Assembly: GCA_903824665.1 (NCBI GenBank)
Contig: CAIJXT010000025.1
Location: 1 to 64,000, forward strand
Direction of reading: 5' to 3'
From: an uncultured Bacteroidota bacterium
GTDB taxonomy: Bacteria; Bacteroidota; Bacteroidia; Chitinophagales; Chitinophagaceae
Length of the DNA stretch: 64,000 nucleotides
The translations under genes and the position numbers were made by a program. Below, piece by piece: positions 18,547 to 28,176 of this stretch (the stretch's first letter is position 1; each line of letters starts with the position of its first letter). The notes under the pieces were generated by a model that ran no database searches, was not told the DNA's origin, and saw only the letters and a program-made list of their open reading frames with translations.

Positions 18547-21500
18547 CTACCCATATTTCAATTTGTCAAACCCTATTGTTATTTCAACTTCTGTGCCCGA
18601 TCCGGCAACGCTGTTGATTGCGAGATCGCCACCAATTGTTTCCATTCTTTGCTTCATGTTGCGTAATCCGTTTCCACCCCTGCCGGTTCGAGCTATAGTA
18701 AATCCACTACCATTGTCGCGAACACTAATGTGCAGCATACTATTAGAAATACGAAGCGATATGTCGATTTCGCTTGCTCCGGCATGTTTTATGCTGTTAT
18801 TGATAGCTTCTTTTAATGTTGAGAATATGTTTTTTTGCACTTGCTGCGATGTCTCAATTGACGGTACCGATTCAGGGAAATTCAACTTGCTCCCTAGGCC
18901 AACTCCATCCAGGTAGTCGGCACAATACTCCCGTATTCTCGACACCAGATTATCCAGCATCACATTCTCCGGATTCAATACCCATATTAAATCATGCATA
19001 TTGTCTACAAGCTCCTTGGAGATTGCCGATATCGAGCTGATGTCATTACCTGGCTCTTGGTTCGCTATTATTTTCCGATGCGCTATTTCGCTTAGCAAAG
19101 ATATTTTCGATAATCCGGAACCCAGGTCGTCATGCACATCTTTTGAAATGCGCAACCGCTCCATATTTAACGCGTGTTTTCTTTCCAATTCACGTGTATG
19201 TAGCGTCACCTTCCTGTGAGCATAATATCGTGCAAGGCTGAATATGCCGGAAATAAACAATGCAAATAGCAAAGCCCGGAACCACAACGTTTGCCAGAAG
19301 GGTGGCCGAATAATGATTTCCATTTCCAGGGGCGTTTCATTCCACAGATTTTCATTGTTTTTCACTTTTAGCATAAAAGTGTATTCACCCGGTGCAAGAT
19401 TCGAATAGCGGACTTTGTCGTTCCCGGTATACACCCAGTCGCGGTCCAATCCTTTGAGCATATAAGCAAAACCGTTTTTCTGCGGAAGAGTATATTCCAA
19501 TGCCCTGATTGTAAAACTGATTGTGTTTCTTGTGTAAGGCAAAGTCAGTTTTTTCATGTACATCACTGTGTCGGTAGCTTCTAATGTGTCATTGACGTAT
19601 ACCGAGGTTATTGAGGGAATAGCTATGTAAGGGTTGGTTTGGATATCCTGAGGTTTGAACCAGTTTATCCCGGCTATACCACCAAAAATTATTGTCCCAT
19701 CGGTACATTTATAAAACGCCCCTGTGTTAAATTCATTGGATTGCAGCCCATCGTCCGAAGTGAAATTGGTGAACACTGCGGTGATGTGCTTATAGTCGCC
19801 ATAGTGTATCCGTACCTGCGACAATCCTTTATTTGTGCTGATCCATAGCGTGCTATCATTTTCAGGTACAATTGCATACACAAAACTGTTGGGCATACCA
19901 GTGCGCTCATCAAAAACAGTATAGCTTTTGTCTTTTTCGTTGAATGCGACTAGTCCTTGCTCGGTTGCTATCCATAATATCGGTGTCACTTCGCTCTTAT
20001 AAAAATGACGTACAGGCATGTCATCCAATCCTGAAGCTATTAATACCGGAACGGTGTCATTTGCAATTCTGATTTTAGAAAAACCATTTCTCTTACCAAT
20101 GTATATGTATCCGTCTTTTGTGGTATGCAGATTGTATATCCATCCGTTTATTGGATTGGTGACCAAATGGCTATGACTTATGTCATTTGTTATGCTTTTT
20201 CCCGTTTTTCGGATTGAATATAGCCCCATATTGGTACCCACGAGGTACCGCCCGGCAGACCATTCTGTAAATGAATAGATTGCTGGCGTGAGATTCTGAT
20301 ATCTTTCGAAAGACGGCACAACGTGGGTCTGCTTCAGTTTTCCTGTTTTTTTTTCCAGCCAGAGCATTTTGTTGTCAACACTCACAACTACGTCGCCATT
20401 GCTATCGCATTCTATCTTACTGGTCATATTGCCATCTTCAAATGCCGGAATTGGCAGCAATGACGCATTTTTTGCAACGGGATCAAAACGCACAATACCC
20501 TTGTCGAAAACACCCATCCATATTTTCCCCCACTCGTCACGATACACACTTTTTACCATGTAACTGGTTCCGCCTGGTATTTTTGGTACATATGATTTGA
20601 ATTTCTCTGGCTTTATATCAATCTTAAAGACACCGGCTCCATCTGTACCTACCCACATATTTCTGGACCTGTCGATAAACATCATATTGATTTTGCTATC
20701 CTGGAAATTGTCAAGGCTATATTCATATGTTTTCAAATTCAACTTGCAAATCGTACCACCCATTATTTCACCCGCATACAAGTACCCAAGTGCAGTATCT
20801 TCTGCAAAAGACCGCCATTGTATTTGTTCTTTTAATGGAGATTTAATTGTTATGTGCTGAAGACTGCCTGTTGTTGTGTTCAAAATTTCCACTCCATTTT
20901 TTTGTCCCAAAATCAAATTGCCATTTTGCAGCATATACACACTGTTCAGGCCTTCTTTGTCAAGGATACGTTTGTTTACACCAGTAGATTTGTCAAAATA
21001 GTTAAGTCCTTTTGTATCAGCGATCCAAATTCCTTTTGGCACATTAACACCATTTCGAATTACAATGATATTGGTCTTCTTGAGGAGTTCTGTATCACCA
21101 AAACGGTAGAGGGTTCTGCATCCATCTAATATATTTATTTTATGTACCCCAATTTCTGGCACAGCTACCCAGACAGCATCAGAATCTACTGCGGTGATAA
21201 TTCCGGCAAATCTTGTTTCGTGTTTGTTTAGCAATACATTGAAAGTGCCGTTTCTCCGGTTCATACAATATACGCCCTCATCCGCCGTAAACCACAGATT
21301 TCGATTCCGGTCTTCGAAAAGGTGTGAGTTAATATTCCTGTCTTTAAGCTGATTAGGCAATTTATTCGAAAGAGTACTTTTGTAGGATACGAACTGTTTG
21401 CCGTCATATCTGTTCAGACCGTCGCCTGTGGCCATCCATATGAAGCCATATGAATCTTGAAGAATGCTATATACAGAGCTTTGGGAAAGCCCGTCGTCTA

Positions 21501-21585
21501 CATTCAGCTGGCGAACCCGCATAATGGTTTGCGAATTACCCACTGTTGAATATAAGCAAATCAGAAATAGTAAGAATCTATCCAT
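18547..21585 (-). CDS. Propeller-type sensor histidine kinase (HisKA_3/NarX-like), no adjacent regulator
   Basis: This 1012-residue protein has a signal peptide and a periplasmic propeller ('DGLSQSSVYSILQDSYGFIW' near the start, then repeated 'xxGxIWxGxxD' units to about 620). A Y_Y_Y-like domain (about 690-765) and one transmembrane helix (about 775-795) follow. The HisKA_3 dimerisation domain has 'KDVHDDLGSGL' with the putative phospho-His at 818. The ATPase has 'EAINNSIKHAG' and 'DNGSGF'. HisKA_3 kinases normally pair with NarL/LuxR-type regulators, and none is encoded nearby, so the partner is elsewhere. The upstream 187-bp region is shared with the Nramp gene. Confidence 0.92.
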   Translation of the reverse strand: MDRFLLFLICLYSTVGNSQTIMRVRQLNVDDGLSQSSVYSILQDSYGFIWMATGDGLNRYDGKQFVSYKSTLSNKLPNQLKDRNINSHLFEDRNRNLWFTADEGVYCMNRRNGTFNVLLNKHETRFAGIITAVDSDAVWVAVPEIGVHKINILDGCRTLYRFGDTELLKKTNIIVIRNGVNVPKGIWIADTKGLNYFDKSTGVNKRILDKEGLNSVYMLQNGNLILGQKNGVEILNTTTGSLQHITIKSPLKEQIQWRSFAEDTALGYLYAGEIMGGTICKLNLKTYEYSLDNFQDSKINMMFIDRSRNMWVGTDGAGVFKIDIKPEKFKSYVPKIPGGTSYMVKSVYRDEWGKIWMGVFDKGIVRFDPVAKNASLLPIPAFEDGNMTSKIECDSNGDVVVSVDNKMLWLEKKTGKLKQTHVVPSFERYQNLTPAIYSFTEWSAGRYLVGTNMGLYSIRKTGKSITNDISHSHLVTNPINGWIYNLHTTKDGYIYIGKRNGFSKIRIANDTVPVLIASGLDDMPVRHFYKSEVTPILWIATEQGLVAFNEKDKSYTVFDERTGMPNSFVYAIVPENDSTLWISTNKGLSQVRIHYGDYKHITAVFTNFTSDDGLQSNEFNTGAFYKCTDGTIIFGGIAGINWFKPQDIQTNPYIAIPSITSVYVNDTLEATDTVMYMKKLTLPYTRNTISFTIRALEYTLPQKNGFAYMLKGLDRDWVYTGNDKVRYSNLAPGEYTFMLKVKNNENLWNETPLEMEIIIRPPFWQTLWFRALLFALFISGIFSLARYYAHRKVTLHTRELERKHALNMERLRISKDVHDDLGSGLSKISLLSEIAHRKIIANQEPGNDISSISAISKELVDNMHDLIWVLNPENVMLDNLVSRIREYCADYLDGVGLGSKLNFPESVPSIETSQQVQKNIFSTLKEAINNSIKHAGASEIDISLRISNSMLHISVRDNGSGFTIARTGRGGNGLRNMKQRMETIGGDLAINSVAGSGTEVEITIGFDKLKYG

Positions 21586-21691
21586 CCTATCGAAAAAAAT
21601 CTCTGTATTTGAACCATTAAATATAGTTCACAAGCAACGATTGTGGGCATTTATTTTTGTTTTGGTTCTTCCATTCAGAAGAAACGAACAT

Positions 21692-21715
21692 TACAAATGT
21701 TTGCAAATATTTGTA
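21692..21715. promoter_or_regulatory. Inverted repeat TACAAAT-N10-ATTTGTA in the kinase/mntH divergent region
   Basis: A 7-bp perfect inverted repeat with a 10-nt spacer lies 107 bp upstream of the kinase start and 57 bp upstream of the Nramp start. It is AT-rich, so chance is possible. It could be an operator for either gene. Confidence 0.3.
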
Positions 21716-21729
21716 GGTAAAATTCCAAT

Positions 21730-21764
21730 TAATTAGGTGTAACTAATTATATTTATTAGCTTTG
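21730..21764 (+). promoter_or_regulatory. mntH promoter: DtxR/MntR-like inverted repeat followed by a -7 box
   Basis: TAATTAG-GTGTAA-CTAATTA (21730-21749) is a perfect 7-bp inverted repeat containing TTAGGTnnAACTAA, close in form to DtxR/IdeR/MntR operators (TTAGGTTAGnCTAACCTAA type). It is followed at 21757-21764 by TAGCTTTG, a match to the Bacteroidota -7 element TAnnTTTG. The ATG lies only 8 nt after that box, so the leader would be very short. Binding of a metal-loaded repressor over the -33 region would shut off the transporter. The site is seen directly; the regulator is inferred. Confidence 0.5.
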
Positions 21765-21772
21765 CCTGAGTT

Positions 21773-23647
21773 ATGCAGAATTCAGATCTCGACAAATCAT
21801 TGAGTGAGGTTCATGGTCAGGTAAACCCTGCTGGCAAAAACGGTAAATGGAAAAAAATATTTGCTTTTTTTGGACCAGCGTATCTTGTGAGTGTTGGCTA
21901 TATGGATCCAGGCAACTGGGCTACTGATTTAGCAGGAGGCAGCCAGTTTGGGTACTCACTAATATGGGTATTGCTGATGAGTAATATGATGGCACTATTA
22001 CTTCAGTCGCTGAGCGCGAGGCTGGGTATAGTGCAGGGGCGAGATTTGGCACAGTGCAGCAGAGAGATGTATCCAACATCGGTAAATTTTGTTCTTTACA
22101 TTCTGGCTGAAATAGCAATTGCAGCATGTGATCTGGCGGAGGTACTTGGCATGGCCATCGGTCTCAATTTATTATTTGGATTGCCGTTGATATGGGGTGT
22201 TATTATTTCATTGCTTGATACCATTTTGTTGCTGTATCTGCAAAAACTAGGTATGCGCAAGCTGGAGGCATTTATAATTTCACTTGTAGCAATTATAGGT
22301 GGCTGTTTTCTGGCAGAAATGATATTCGCCAGACCAGACCTCGGAGAGGTTGTGAAAGGATTTGTGCCGAGCTTACCGGGCAACGGTGCTTTGTTCATCG
22401 CCATAGGAATTATTGGTGCCACCGTAATGCCACACAATCTGTATCTACATTCGGCATTGGTTCAGACCCGTAAAATCGGAAGGGATGACGCCTCGATCAA
22501 AAAGGCAATCAGGCTCAATAATTTCGACAGTGCTATAGCACTGAATCTGGCTTTTTTTGTCAATTCAGCTATTCTCATTCTGGCGGGTGCAGTATTCTAC
22601 ACCGCTGGCTATCATAATGTTGCGTCGCTACAGGATGCTCACAAAATGCTTGCACCGCTACTGGGTAGTAGTGTAGCTCCGGTTTTATTTGCTGTGGCGC
22701 TTATTGCAGCCGGACAAAGTTCAACAATTACCGGCACGCTTGCCGGGCAGATAATAATGGAAGGGTATTTGCGCCTGCGTATAAATCCGGTGGTTCGAAG
22801 GTTACTTACCCGCCTGCTCGCAATAGTGCCTGCGGTGGTGGTATTGCTGGTTGCTGGCGACGGAATGATAGACCAGATGCTCATTTTCAGCCAGGTACTA
22901 TTAAGTATGCAACTCGCTTTTGCAGTTATCCCATTGATTCATTTTGTGAGTGACAGAAAAAAAATGGGCAATTTCACGATCAGTCCACTCACAAAGCTGG
23001 GTGCCTGGGTTATTGCTGCAATAATTGTTGTACTCAACCTGAAGCTGTTTTTAGATAGTGTTGCCGGGTGGATGGGTGCCACAAATCAGATTTGGGTGAA
23101 GGTCATTGTGGTTTGCTTCGTTGCTTTTATCGCCATTGTGCTTTTGGTTACCATTATCTATCCTTTTATTGTGCGAAGAAGGGAGGCCAATATCAACGTA
23201 CATAAGAATATTGCAATAACGATGAATGTGCCGGTAAAACCATTTAAGCATATCGCATTGGCGCTGGATTTTGGCGAAAACGACCAGAAGGTGCTACAAT
23301 ATGGCATGCAGCTTGGCAATAAAGAGGCTCATTTTGTTTTGATTCACATAGTTGAAAGTGCATCAGCAAGGCTTATGGGCAGTGAGGCGAATGATTATGA
23401 AACCCGAAAAGATCAGACCAATCTGGACATATATGGCGATATGCTGCAGAAAGAGGGTTATAAAGCAAAAGGGATTCTGGGGTATAAGAACAGGGCTCAG
23501 GAGATAGCAAGGATTGTAAAGGAACAAAATTGTGATTTGCTTATAATAGGTAGTCATGGCCATAACACTGCTAAAGACCTGCTGTATGGCGAAACAATCA
23601 ATACCGTTCGGCATCTGGTTAAGATCCCTGTCTTTATAGCGCGGTAA
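21773..23647 (+). CDS. mntH: Nramp (MntH-type) Mn2+/Fe2+ transporter fused to a C-terminal UspA domain
   Basis: This 624-residue protein has an Nramp domain at about 25-470. It carries the metal-binding 'DPGN' motif at 45-48 in TM1 and 'MPHNLYLHS' at 219-227 in TM6, with about eleven hydrophobic segments in all. Nramp proteins import Mn2+ or Fe2+ coupled to protons. From about residue 485 a universal stress protein domain follows ('HIALALDFGEND') and ends with 'IIGSHGHNTAKDLLYGET', close to the G-x2-G-x9-G nucleotide-binding motif of ATP-binding Usp proteins. The usual Nramp length is about 400-450 residues, so the tail is an added cytoplasmic module that may regulate transport. The upstream DtxR-like repeat fits metal control. 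Confidence 0.93.
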   Translation: MQNSDLDKSLSEVHGQVNPAGKNGKWKKIFAFFGPAYLVSVGYMDPGNWATDLAGGSQFGYSLIWVLLMSNMMALLLQSLSARLGIVQGRDLAQCSREMYPTSVNFVLYILAEIAIAACDLAEVLGMAIGLNLLFGLPLIWGVIISLLDTILLLYLQKLGMRKLEAFIISLVAIIGGCFLAEMIFARPDLGEVVKGFVPSLPGNGALFIAIGIIGATVMPHNLYLHSALVQTRKIGRDDASIKKAIRLNNFDSAIALNLAFFVNSAILILAGAVFYTAGYHNVASLQDAHKMLAPLLGSSVAPVLFAVALIAAGQSSTITGTLAGQIIMEGYLRLRINPVVRRLLTRLLAIVPAVVVLLVAGDGMIDQMLIFSQVLLSMQLAFAVIPLIHFVSDRKKMGNFTISPLTKLGAWVIAAIIVVLNLKLFLDSVAGWMGATNQIWVKVIVVCFVAFIAIVLLVTIIYPFIVRRREANINVHKNIAITMNVPVKPFKHIALALDFGENDQKVLQYGMQLGNKEAHFVLIHIVESASARLMGSEANDYETRKDQTNLDIYGDMLQKEGYKAKGILGYKNRAQEIARIVKEQNCDLLIIGSHGHNTAKDLLYGETINTVRHLVKIPVFIAR

Positions 23648-23665
23648 TCAACAATGTTGATCTGT

Positions 23666-24412
23666 TTACAATCTTGATACCGGGGTTTTTACATCATGGT
23701 AGAACAGAAACTGCCATTGTTCGTTTTTGCCTTTTTCTGCGTAGTGCTCACGAAGTTGCATGGCTTTTTTGCCATCGAAATCATACTTTGCAACATACTT
23801 CATTTTCATTTGCTTGAGTTGCGGCGCTTCGTCTCCGCCAAAAAATATCTTTTCCGCGCCTTCCTCTATCAGGTATACGATGTGTTGAGGGCAGTGTCCC
23901 CCGGAGTGCGTAAAACGAATATAGCCATCTATAAGGCCCGTTTCCCCTTCAATCCATTTCACCTGATTGGTTCCCAGCAATGGTTCAATATCACTGGTAT
24001 GATACGAAGGCATCCCTGTTCTGAGCGCATAGTCGGCTTCGGGTCTGTAAAGGTAATAATCGGCATTGGAGAATGTGGGATTTGTCATTCCCTGATTATC
24101 TGTAAAGATCAAACATCCCGCATGGTCCTTGTGCAGGTGCGATAGCAACACTTTTGTGACCATCGACGGCTCATAGTCATGTTTTCTCAGGTTTTCATGA
24201 ATCTGTAATACACCCTGTTTGTTTGTGAAGCCCAGTCCGGTATCCAGCACTATTACGTCTTTTGCCGTAACTACAAGAAAGGGTTGTACCTCTACCAGCA
24301 GCGACCCGATAGGACGATCATTGAGTTCATGAAGTTCCTGATCAAAGGGAACAAACACCTTGTCATGACCAATAGTGAAAACGCCTTCTGATAATGGAAA
24401 AATTGTGGCCAT
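23666..24412 (-). CDS. MBL-fold metallo-hydrolase
   Basis: This 248-residue protein has the metallo-beta-lactamase motif 'SHLHKDHAG' (His92, His94, Asp96, His97), a later 'HSGGHCPQH' with the third metal histidine, and 'FGGDEAP' supplying the bridging Asp. It resembles the quorum-lactonase/AttM-like and general hydrolase branch; the substrate is not known. It follows rodA by 32 bp on the same strand and converges with mntH, 18 bp between stops. A short inverted repeat (ATCAACA/TGTTGAT, 23647-23661) in that junction may help end both transcripts. Confidence 0.85.
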   Translation of the reverse strand: MATIFPLSEGVFTIGHDKVFVPFDQELHELNDRPIGSLLVEVQPFLVVTAKDVIVLDTGLGFTNKQGVLQIHENLRKHDYEPSMVTKVLLSHLHKDHAGCLIFTDNQGMTNPTFSNADYYLYRPEADYALRTGMPSYHTSDIEPLLGTNQVKWIEGETGLIDGYIRFTHSGGHCPQHIVYLIEEGAEKIFFGGDEAPQLKQMKMKYVAKYDFDGKKAMQLREHYAEKGKNEQWQFLFYHDVKTPVSRL

Positions 24413-24444
24413 CTGCTAAGTGAATATTGATATTGCGAGTAGGG

Positions 24445-25773
24445 TCATCTTATCAGCACCTGTCTGTCGGCATCGAGTCTGACAAGAATAAAAATGAGTA
24501 TGCTGAAAGACAGAAGTGAAGACCCGCCATAACTAAGGAAGGGTAGGGTAATGCCTATTACTGGTGCCAGTCCGATAGTCATGGAAATATTGACCGCAAA
24601 GTGAAAGAAAAGTATGCATGCTACGCAATAGGCATATACCCTTGTGAAATCAGATCGTTGCCGTTCTCCAAGATAGATCACTCTTAGCATCAGCGATATG
24701 TACAAAATGATCAATACGGCGCTGCCAACAAATCCAAACTGTTCGCCAACCGCACAGAAGATAAAGTCTGTGTTTTGTTCCGGTACAAATTGGTTCTTTG
24801 TTGAAGTTCCATTCAGGAATCCTTTTCCGAACAAACCACCTGAGCCAATCGCAATTTTCGATTGTAGCACGTTGTATTCCGAGCTATTGGTACGTTCTTT
24901 TTTCTCCTCTCCCGGGGCGAGTGCTTTATTGTATTCGTCAGGAACATCTATGCCAATCATGGAATAGATTCGTTCAATCTGATGTTTCTGGAGGGCGTGC
25001 TTAAAAACAAATGGTACCGCAAACTGTGAAAAAAGCATCGAAAACAACCAGGCACTAATCAGTATGATCCTGGCTGCAATTTTTCTTTTCAGTGTTTGTC
25101 TGATGAGCAACGCAACAAGAATAGTAAATACAGTAAGCAGTATGGCCAATGTAACTCTGTTGATCAGCAGAGATGTAAGGACAAGTGCAATAGCACCGAA
25201 ACCTATTAGGAGAATGGCATTGGGTAGGCCTTCACGGTACATTACTAGGAAAAAGCAAAAATATACCAGAGCAAGACCAGTTTCTTTTTGCAACAAAATG
25301 AGTATCGCTGGAGCCAGCGCTATAGCGGAAGCGATAAGTCTGTCTCTGAGTTTTTTGAAATTGGTTTCGTTGAGCGAGAAGAATTTGGCCAATGCCATCG
25401 CAGTAAATATTTTGGCTATCTCTCCGGGTTGAAACCGGAAACTACCAATGCCAAGCCACGATCTGGAACCTTTTACATCTACTCCTGCAAAGATGGTAAT
25501 TATTAGTACGGCAATACAGGCAGTGTATATCAGAAAGGCAAAAGACGAAAAAAACTTGCTGTCAGTAAGGATAATAATGAAACCAATGAAAAGCGAATAG
25601 CCCAGCCAGACAACCTGACGCATATAGCTTTTATTCATCATTATGATCGAGGTGTCTGTCGTACGATGTTCTACCGAAAAAATAGCCATAATACCGATCG
25701 TAACCAGCAATATATACAGCAACAGCACCACGCCGTCAATTCTGTTGAATAATGTTTTCCTTAGCGTACTCAT
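24445..25773 (-). CDS. rodA: Rod-shape SEDS glycosyltransferase RodA
   Basis: This 442-residue SEDS-family membrane protein has about ten transmembrane helices, 'GSRSWLGIGSFRFQPGEIAK' near residue 100 and a C-terminal 'PFLSYGGSSLL', both signatures of RodA/FtsW. RodA polymerises lipid II into glycan strands together with PBP2. The PBP2 gene lies immediately upstream with a 7-bp gap, the classic mrdA-rodA arrangement, which favours RodA over FtsW. The insertion of about 30 residues in the central loop ('DEYNKALAPGEEKKERTNSS') fits Bacteroidota RodA. mreBCD are not in the window. Confidence 0.95.
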   Translation of the reverse strand: MSTLRKTLFNRIDGVVLLLYILLVTIGIMAIFSVEHRTTDTSIIMMNKSYMRQVVWLGYSLFIGFIIILTDSKFFSSFAFLIYTACIAVLIITIFAGVDVKGSRSWLGIGSFRFQPGEIAKIFTAMALAKFFSLNETNFKKLRDRLIASAIALAPAILILLQKETGLALVYFCFFLVMYREGLPNAILLIGFGAIALVLTSLLINRVTLAILLTVFTILVALLIRQTLKRKIAARIILISAWLFSMLFSQFAVPFVFKHALQKHQIERIYSMIGIDVPDEYNKALAPGEEKKERTNSSEYNVLQSKIAIGSGGLFGKGFLNGTSTKNQFVPEQNTDFIFCAVGEQFGFVGSAVLIILYISLMLRVIYLGERQRSDFTRVYAYCVACILFFHFAVNISMTIGLAPVIGITLPFLSYGGSSLLSFSILIFILVRLDADRQVLIR

Positions 25774-25780
25774 AAAGTGG

Positions 25781-27829
25781 TTACTTCCTGTTGTTTGACG
25801 ATTTCAGTTTTTGATTGGTATGAATTTTGTAACGCACCCACTTTTTATACAGGGCCAGCTCTTTGGCTCTTTTTGTACTATCTGCCATTCGCTTCTTTTC
25901 CACCTTGGCATTATAAATTCTCAGGTCCCTCAATCTGATCACTGAATCAATGGTATACACGTACTTATTGATCAGGTTTGCTTTGAGCATTTTTTCTTCA
26001 AGTGCCTTTTTACGTGTCGGTATACTGTCCCTCAGGTATTTTTCCATAACCAGACTGGCTATCGGGCCGGCCCAGGCAGCACCATAACCTGCATTTTCAA
26101 TAGCAACTGCTATAGCTATTCTCGGATTTTCGCGTGGGGCAAAGGCTACAAACATGGAGTGGTTCTGCATCTTTACGACCTCTCCGTTTACAATTGCCTT
26201 ATTCTCAGCAGTACCCGTTTTTGCGCAAACCGACATGCTGTCTATTCTTGCTACAGCGCCTGTACCATGATCTACCACGTCTTGCATTGCCTGCTGTACA
26301 ATGGTGAAAGTCGTATCAGGAATGTTCAATACCACATGCTTTTCATGGTATTTCCGCAATAGACTATCATTTTCATTTTTGCCGATCGATTTGACAAAAT
26401 GTGGAGTATAATAATAGCCTTTGTTGGCTATGATACACATGCCATTGGCCATCTGCAGTGGTGTGAGTAACAACTCGCCCTGACCCATACCTACAAACAC
26501 AATAGTGCAGGAGTTCCAGGATCTGTTGTACATCTTATTGTACATATTCGTGTCCGGGACAAGTCCTTTTCCTTCAAAAGGGATATCGATTCCTGTTTGT
26601 CTGCCATAAGCAAAACTTTTATAATAGTCATGCCATACCTGCAAACCTTGTTTTACACTTGAAAAACTATTGAAATCAACAGTCATTCTGAAAATATGGC
26701 AGAAATACGAGTTGCAGGAATGAGACAATGCAGCTCTGAAATTACCGGCATGTCCTGCATCTTTGTGCTCACATGCAATACTTCGGCTGCATGCGCCATA
26801 CGACCCTCTGCAGCCATACCCATACGAGGGTGTTATTGCACCTACATTGAGGGCAACCAGACCCGTGAAGGGTTTGATTGTAGACCCCGGTGGGTACATA
26901 GCCTGTGTTGCTCTGTTAAACAACGGCCGTGTTGCCTCACGGTACAAATGCGCATAGTTACGGGCCCTTTCTTTTCCGCGCAGTAAGTTTGGGTCAAAGG
27001 TCGGGCTGCTCACCATAGCCAGTATTCCACCAGTTTGGGGGTCTATGGCTACAACACTTCCAATTTTGTTGACCATCAGCTTTTCGGCGTACTCCTGCAG
27101 CTCCATGTCCAGATACAATTCCAATTGTTTGCCTGATACTTCCTGACTGTCTAGTTCTCCACCTTTGTAGGGGTCTCTTGGCCTGTTGAATTTGTCCCGC
27201 TCCAGATAGTGCACGCCGCGCTGGCCACGAAGTACCTCCTCATATTGCAGTTCCAGACCACTCAAGCCCGTATAGTCGCCTTGTCTGTACGAGGCATACC
27301 GTGTTTTTTTTAACATTTCAGGAGATACCTCGCCAATGTAGCCAAGCATAAGGCCGGCAATTGGTTTTTCATACACCCTGATATTGCGTTCTACCAATTC
27401 AAAACCCGGAAATTTGTATGCGTTTTCCTGATACCTTGCTGTCTGTTCTTCATTGAGCAGTTCCATAAAGGGACTTTGGCGCACATCTATATTCCGCACA
27501 AGAACCTTACCCAATATTGATTCGTAGGTTTTTTTGTCAATGTTCAGCGCCGCACAGAACTCAGCCGTGTCAAATGTTTTAGGCACGTTGCGCGGCGTTA
27601 TCATCAAGTCATAAATCGGCGTATTTGATAGTAGTGTTTTTCCTTTGCGGTCCAGTATTACACCTCGCGGAGGATACACAACTTTTTTGTATATGGCGAT
27701 ATCGTTTGCGAGTATTTTATATTTGGGCTCGAAATTTTGCAGAAAGAATAGCCTTAGGAGCATAATCATAGCTACTCCTATAAATATTATTGTGATGACA
27801 TACCTGCGAGGGTTTGCCGCGAGAGACAT
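25781..27829 (-). CDS. mrdA: Penicillin-binding protein 2 (peptidoglycan transpeptidase)
   Basis: I chose the ATG at 27829 (682 residues) because it places the single membrane anchor (about 10-30) at the N-terminus, as in the family. A longer frame opens at 28084 but adds a composition unlike a protein. A dimerisation/pedestal region follows ('PPRGVILDRKGKTLLSN', about 53-69). The transpeptidase domain has the SxxK nucleophile in 'PPGSTIKPF' (Ser316, Lys319), SxN at 371-373 and KTG at 537-539, so all three catalytic motifs are intact. It crosslinks lateral-wall peptidoglycan with RodA, whose gene follows 7 bp downstream. A TAnnTTTG match (27857-27864, minus strand) lies 28 nt before the start. 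Confidence 0.95.
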   Translation of the reverse strand: MSLAANPRRYVITIIFIGVAMIMLLRLFFLQNFEPKYKILANDIAIYKKVVYPPRGVILDRKGKTLLSNTPIYDLMITPRNVPKTFDTAEFCAALNIDKKTYESILGKVLVRNIDVRQSPFMELLNEEQTARYQENAYKFPGFELVERNIRVYEKPIAGLMLGYIGEVSPEMLKKTRYASYRQGDYTGLSGLELQYEEVLRGQRGVHYLERDKFNRPRDPYKGGELDSQEVSGKQLELYLDMELQEYAEKLMVNKIGSVVAIDPQTGGILAMVSSPTFDPNLLRGKERARNYAHLYREATRPLFNRATQAMYPPGSTIKPFTGLVALNVGAITPSYGYGCRGSYGACSRSIACEHKDAGHAGNFRAALSHSCNSYFCHIFRMTVDFNSFSSVKQGLQVWHDYYKSFAYGRQTGIDIPFEGKGLVPDTNMYNKMYNRSWNSCTIVFVGMGQGELLLTPLQMANGMCIIANKGYYYTPHFVKSIGKNENDSLLRKYHEKHVVLNIPDTTFTIVQQAMQDVVDHGTGAVARIDSMSVCAKTGTAENKAIVNGEVVKMQNHSMFVAFAPRENPRIAIAVAIENAGYGAAWAGPIASLVMEKYLRDSIPTRKKALEEKMLKANLINKYVYTIDSVIRLRDLRIYNAKVEKKRMADSTKRAKELALYKKWVRYKIHTNQKLKSSNNRK

Positions 27830-28176
27830 AAGGAGATATTGAAGGCCTGTAAACTGCAAACCTACTATATTTAAATCTGCTTTTGTTGGCGGGCAACATA
27901 ACTTTTTTGTAAGATGATGTGTATAACTTTTCAGTACGATTCTGTTGGTTTTATAGTGGTTATACCTAATTTGTAGTGAATCGAAATAATGGCATTTTAA
28001 ATTGGTGATTAACCAATTTTCTGGGCGATAACTAGTATACACCGCCTGACAAATAATTATTGTTAATTCTGATGGACCTATCACTATATATAGGCAGTAT
28101 TAGTGGATATTTGTTGTTGGAGATATTGCGATAACGGAATTTGAAAAGTGTTAACTGAAAACAGCAAAAGGAAATA
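27830..28176. promoter_or_regulatory. Divergent PBP2/bshA intergenic region with a 21-bp inverted repeat
   Basis: This 347-nt stretch has no supported gene. It holds AAATTGGT-GATTA-ACCAATTT (27999-28019), a perfect 8-bp inverted repeat about 160-170 bp from each start codon. It also holds a minus-strand TAnnTTTG box for PBP2 (27857-27864) with no clear -33 partner, and an AAAGGAAA stretch just before the bshA ATG that could act as a ribosome-binding site. The inverted repeat looks like an operator but its regulator is unknown. Confidence 0.45.
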
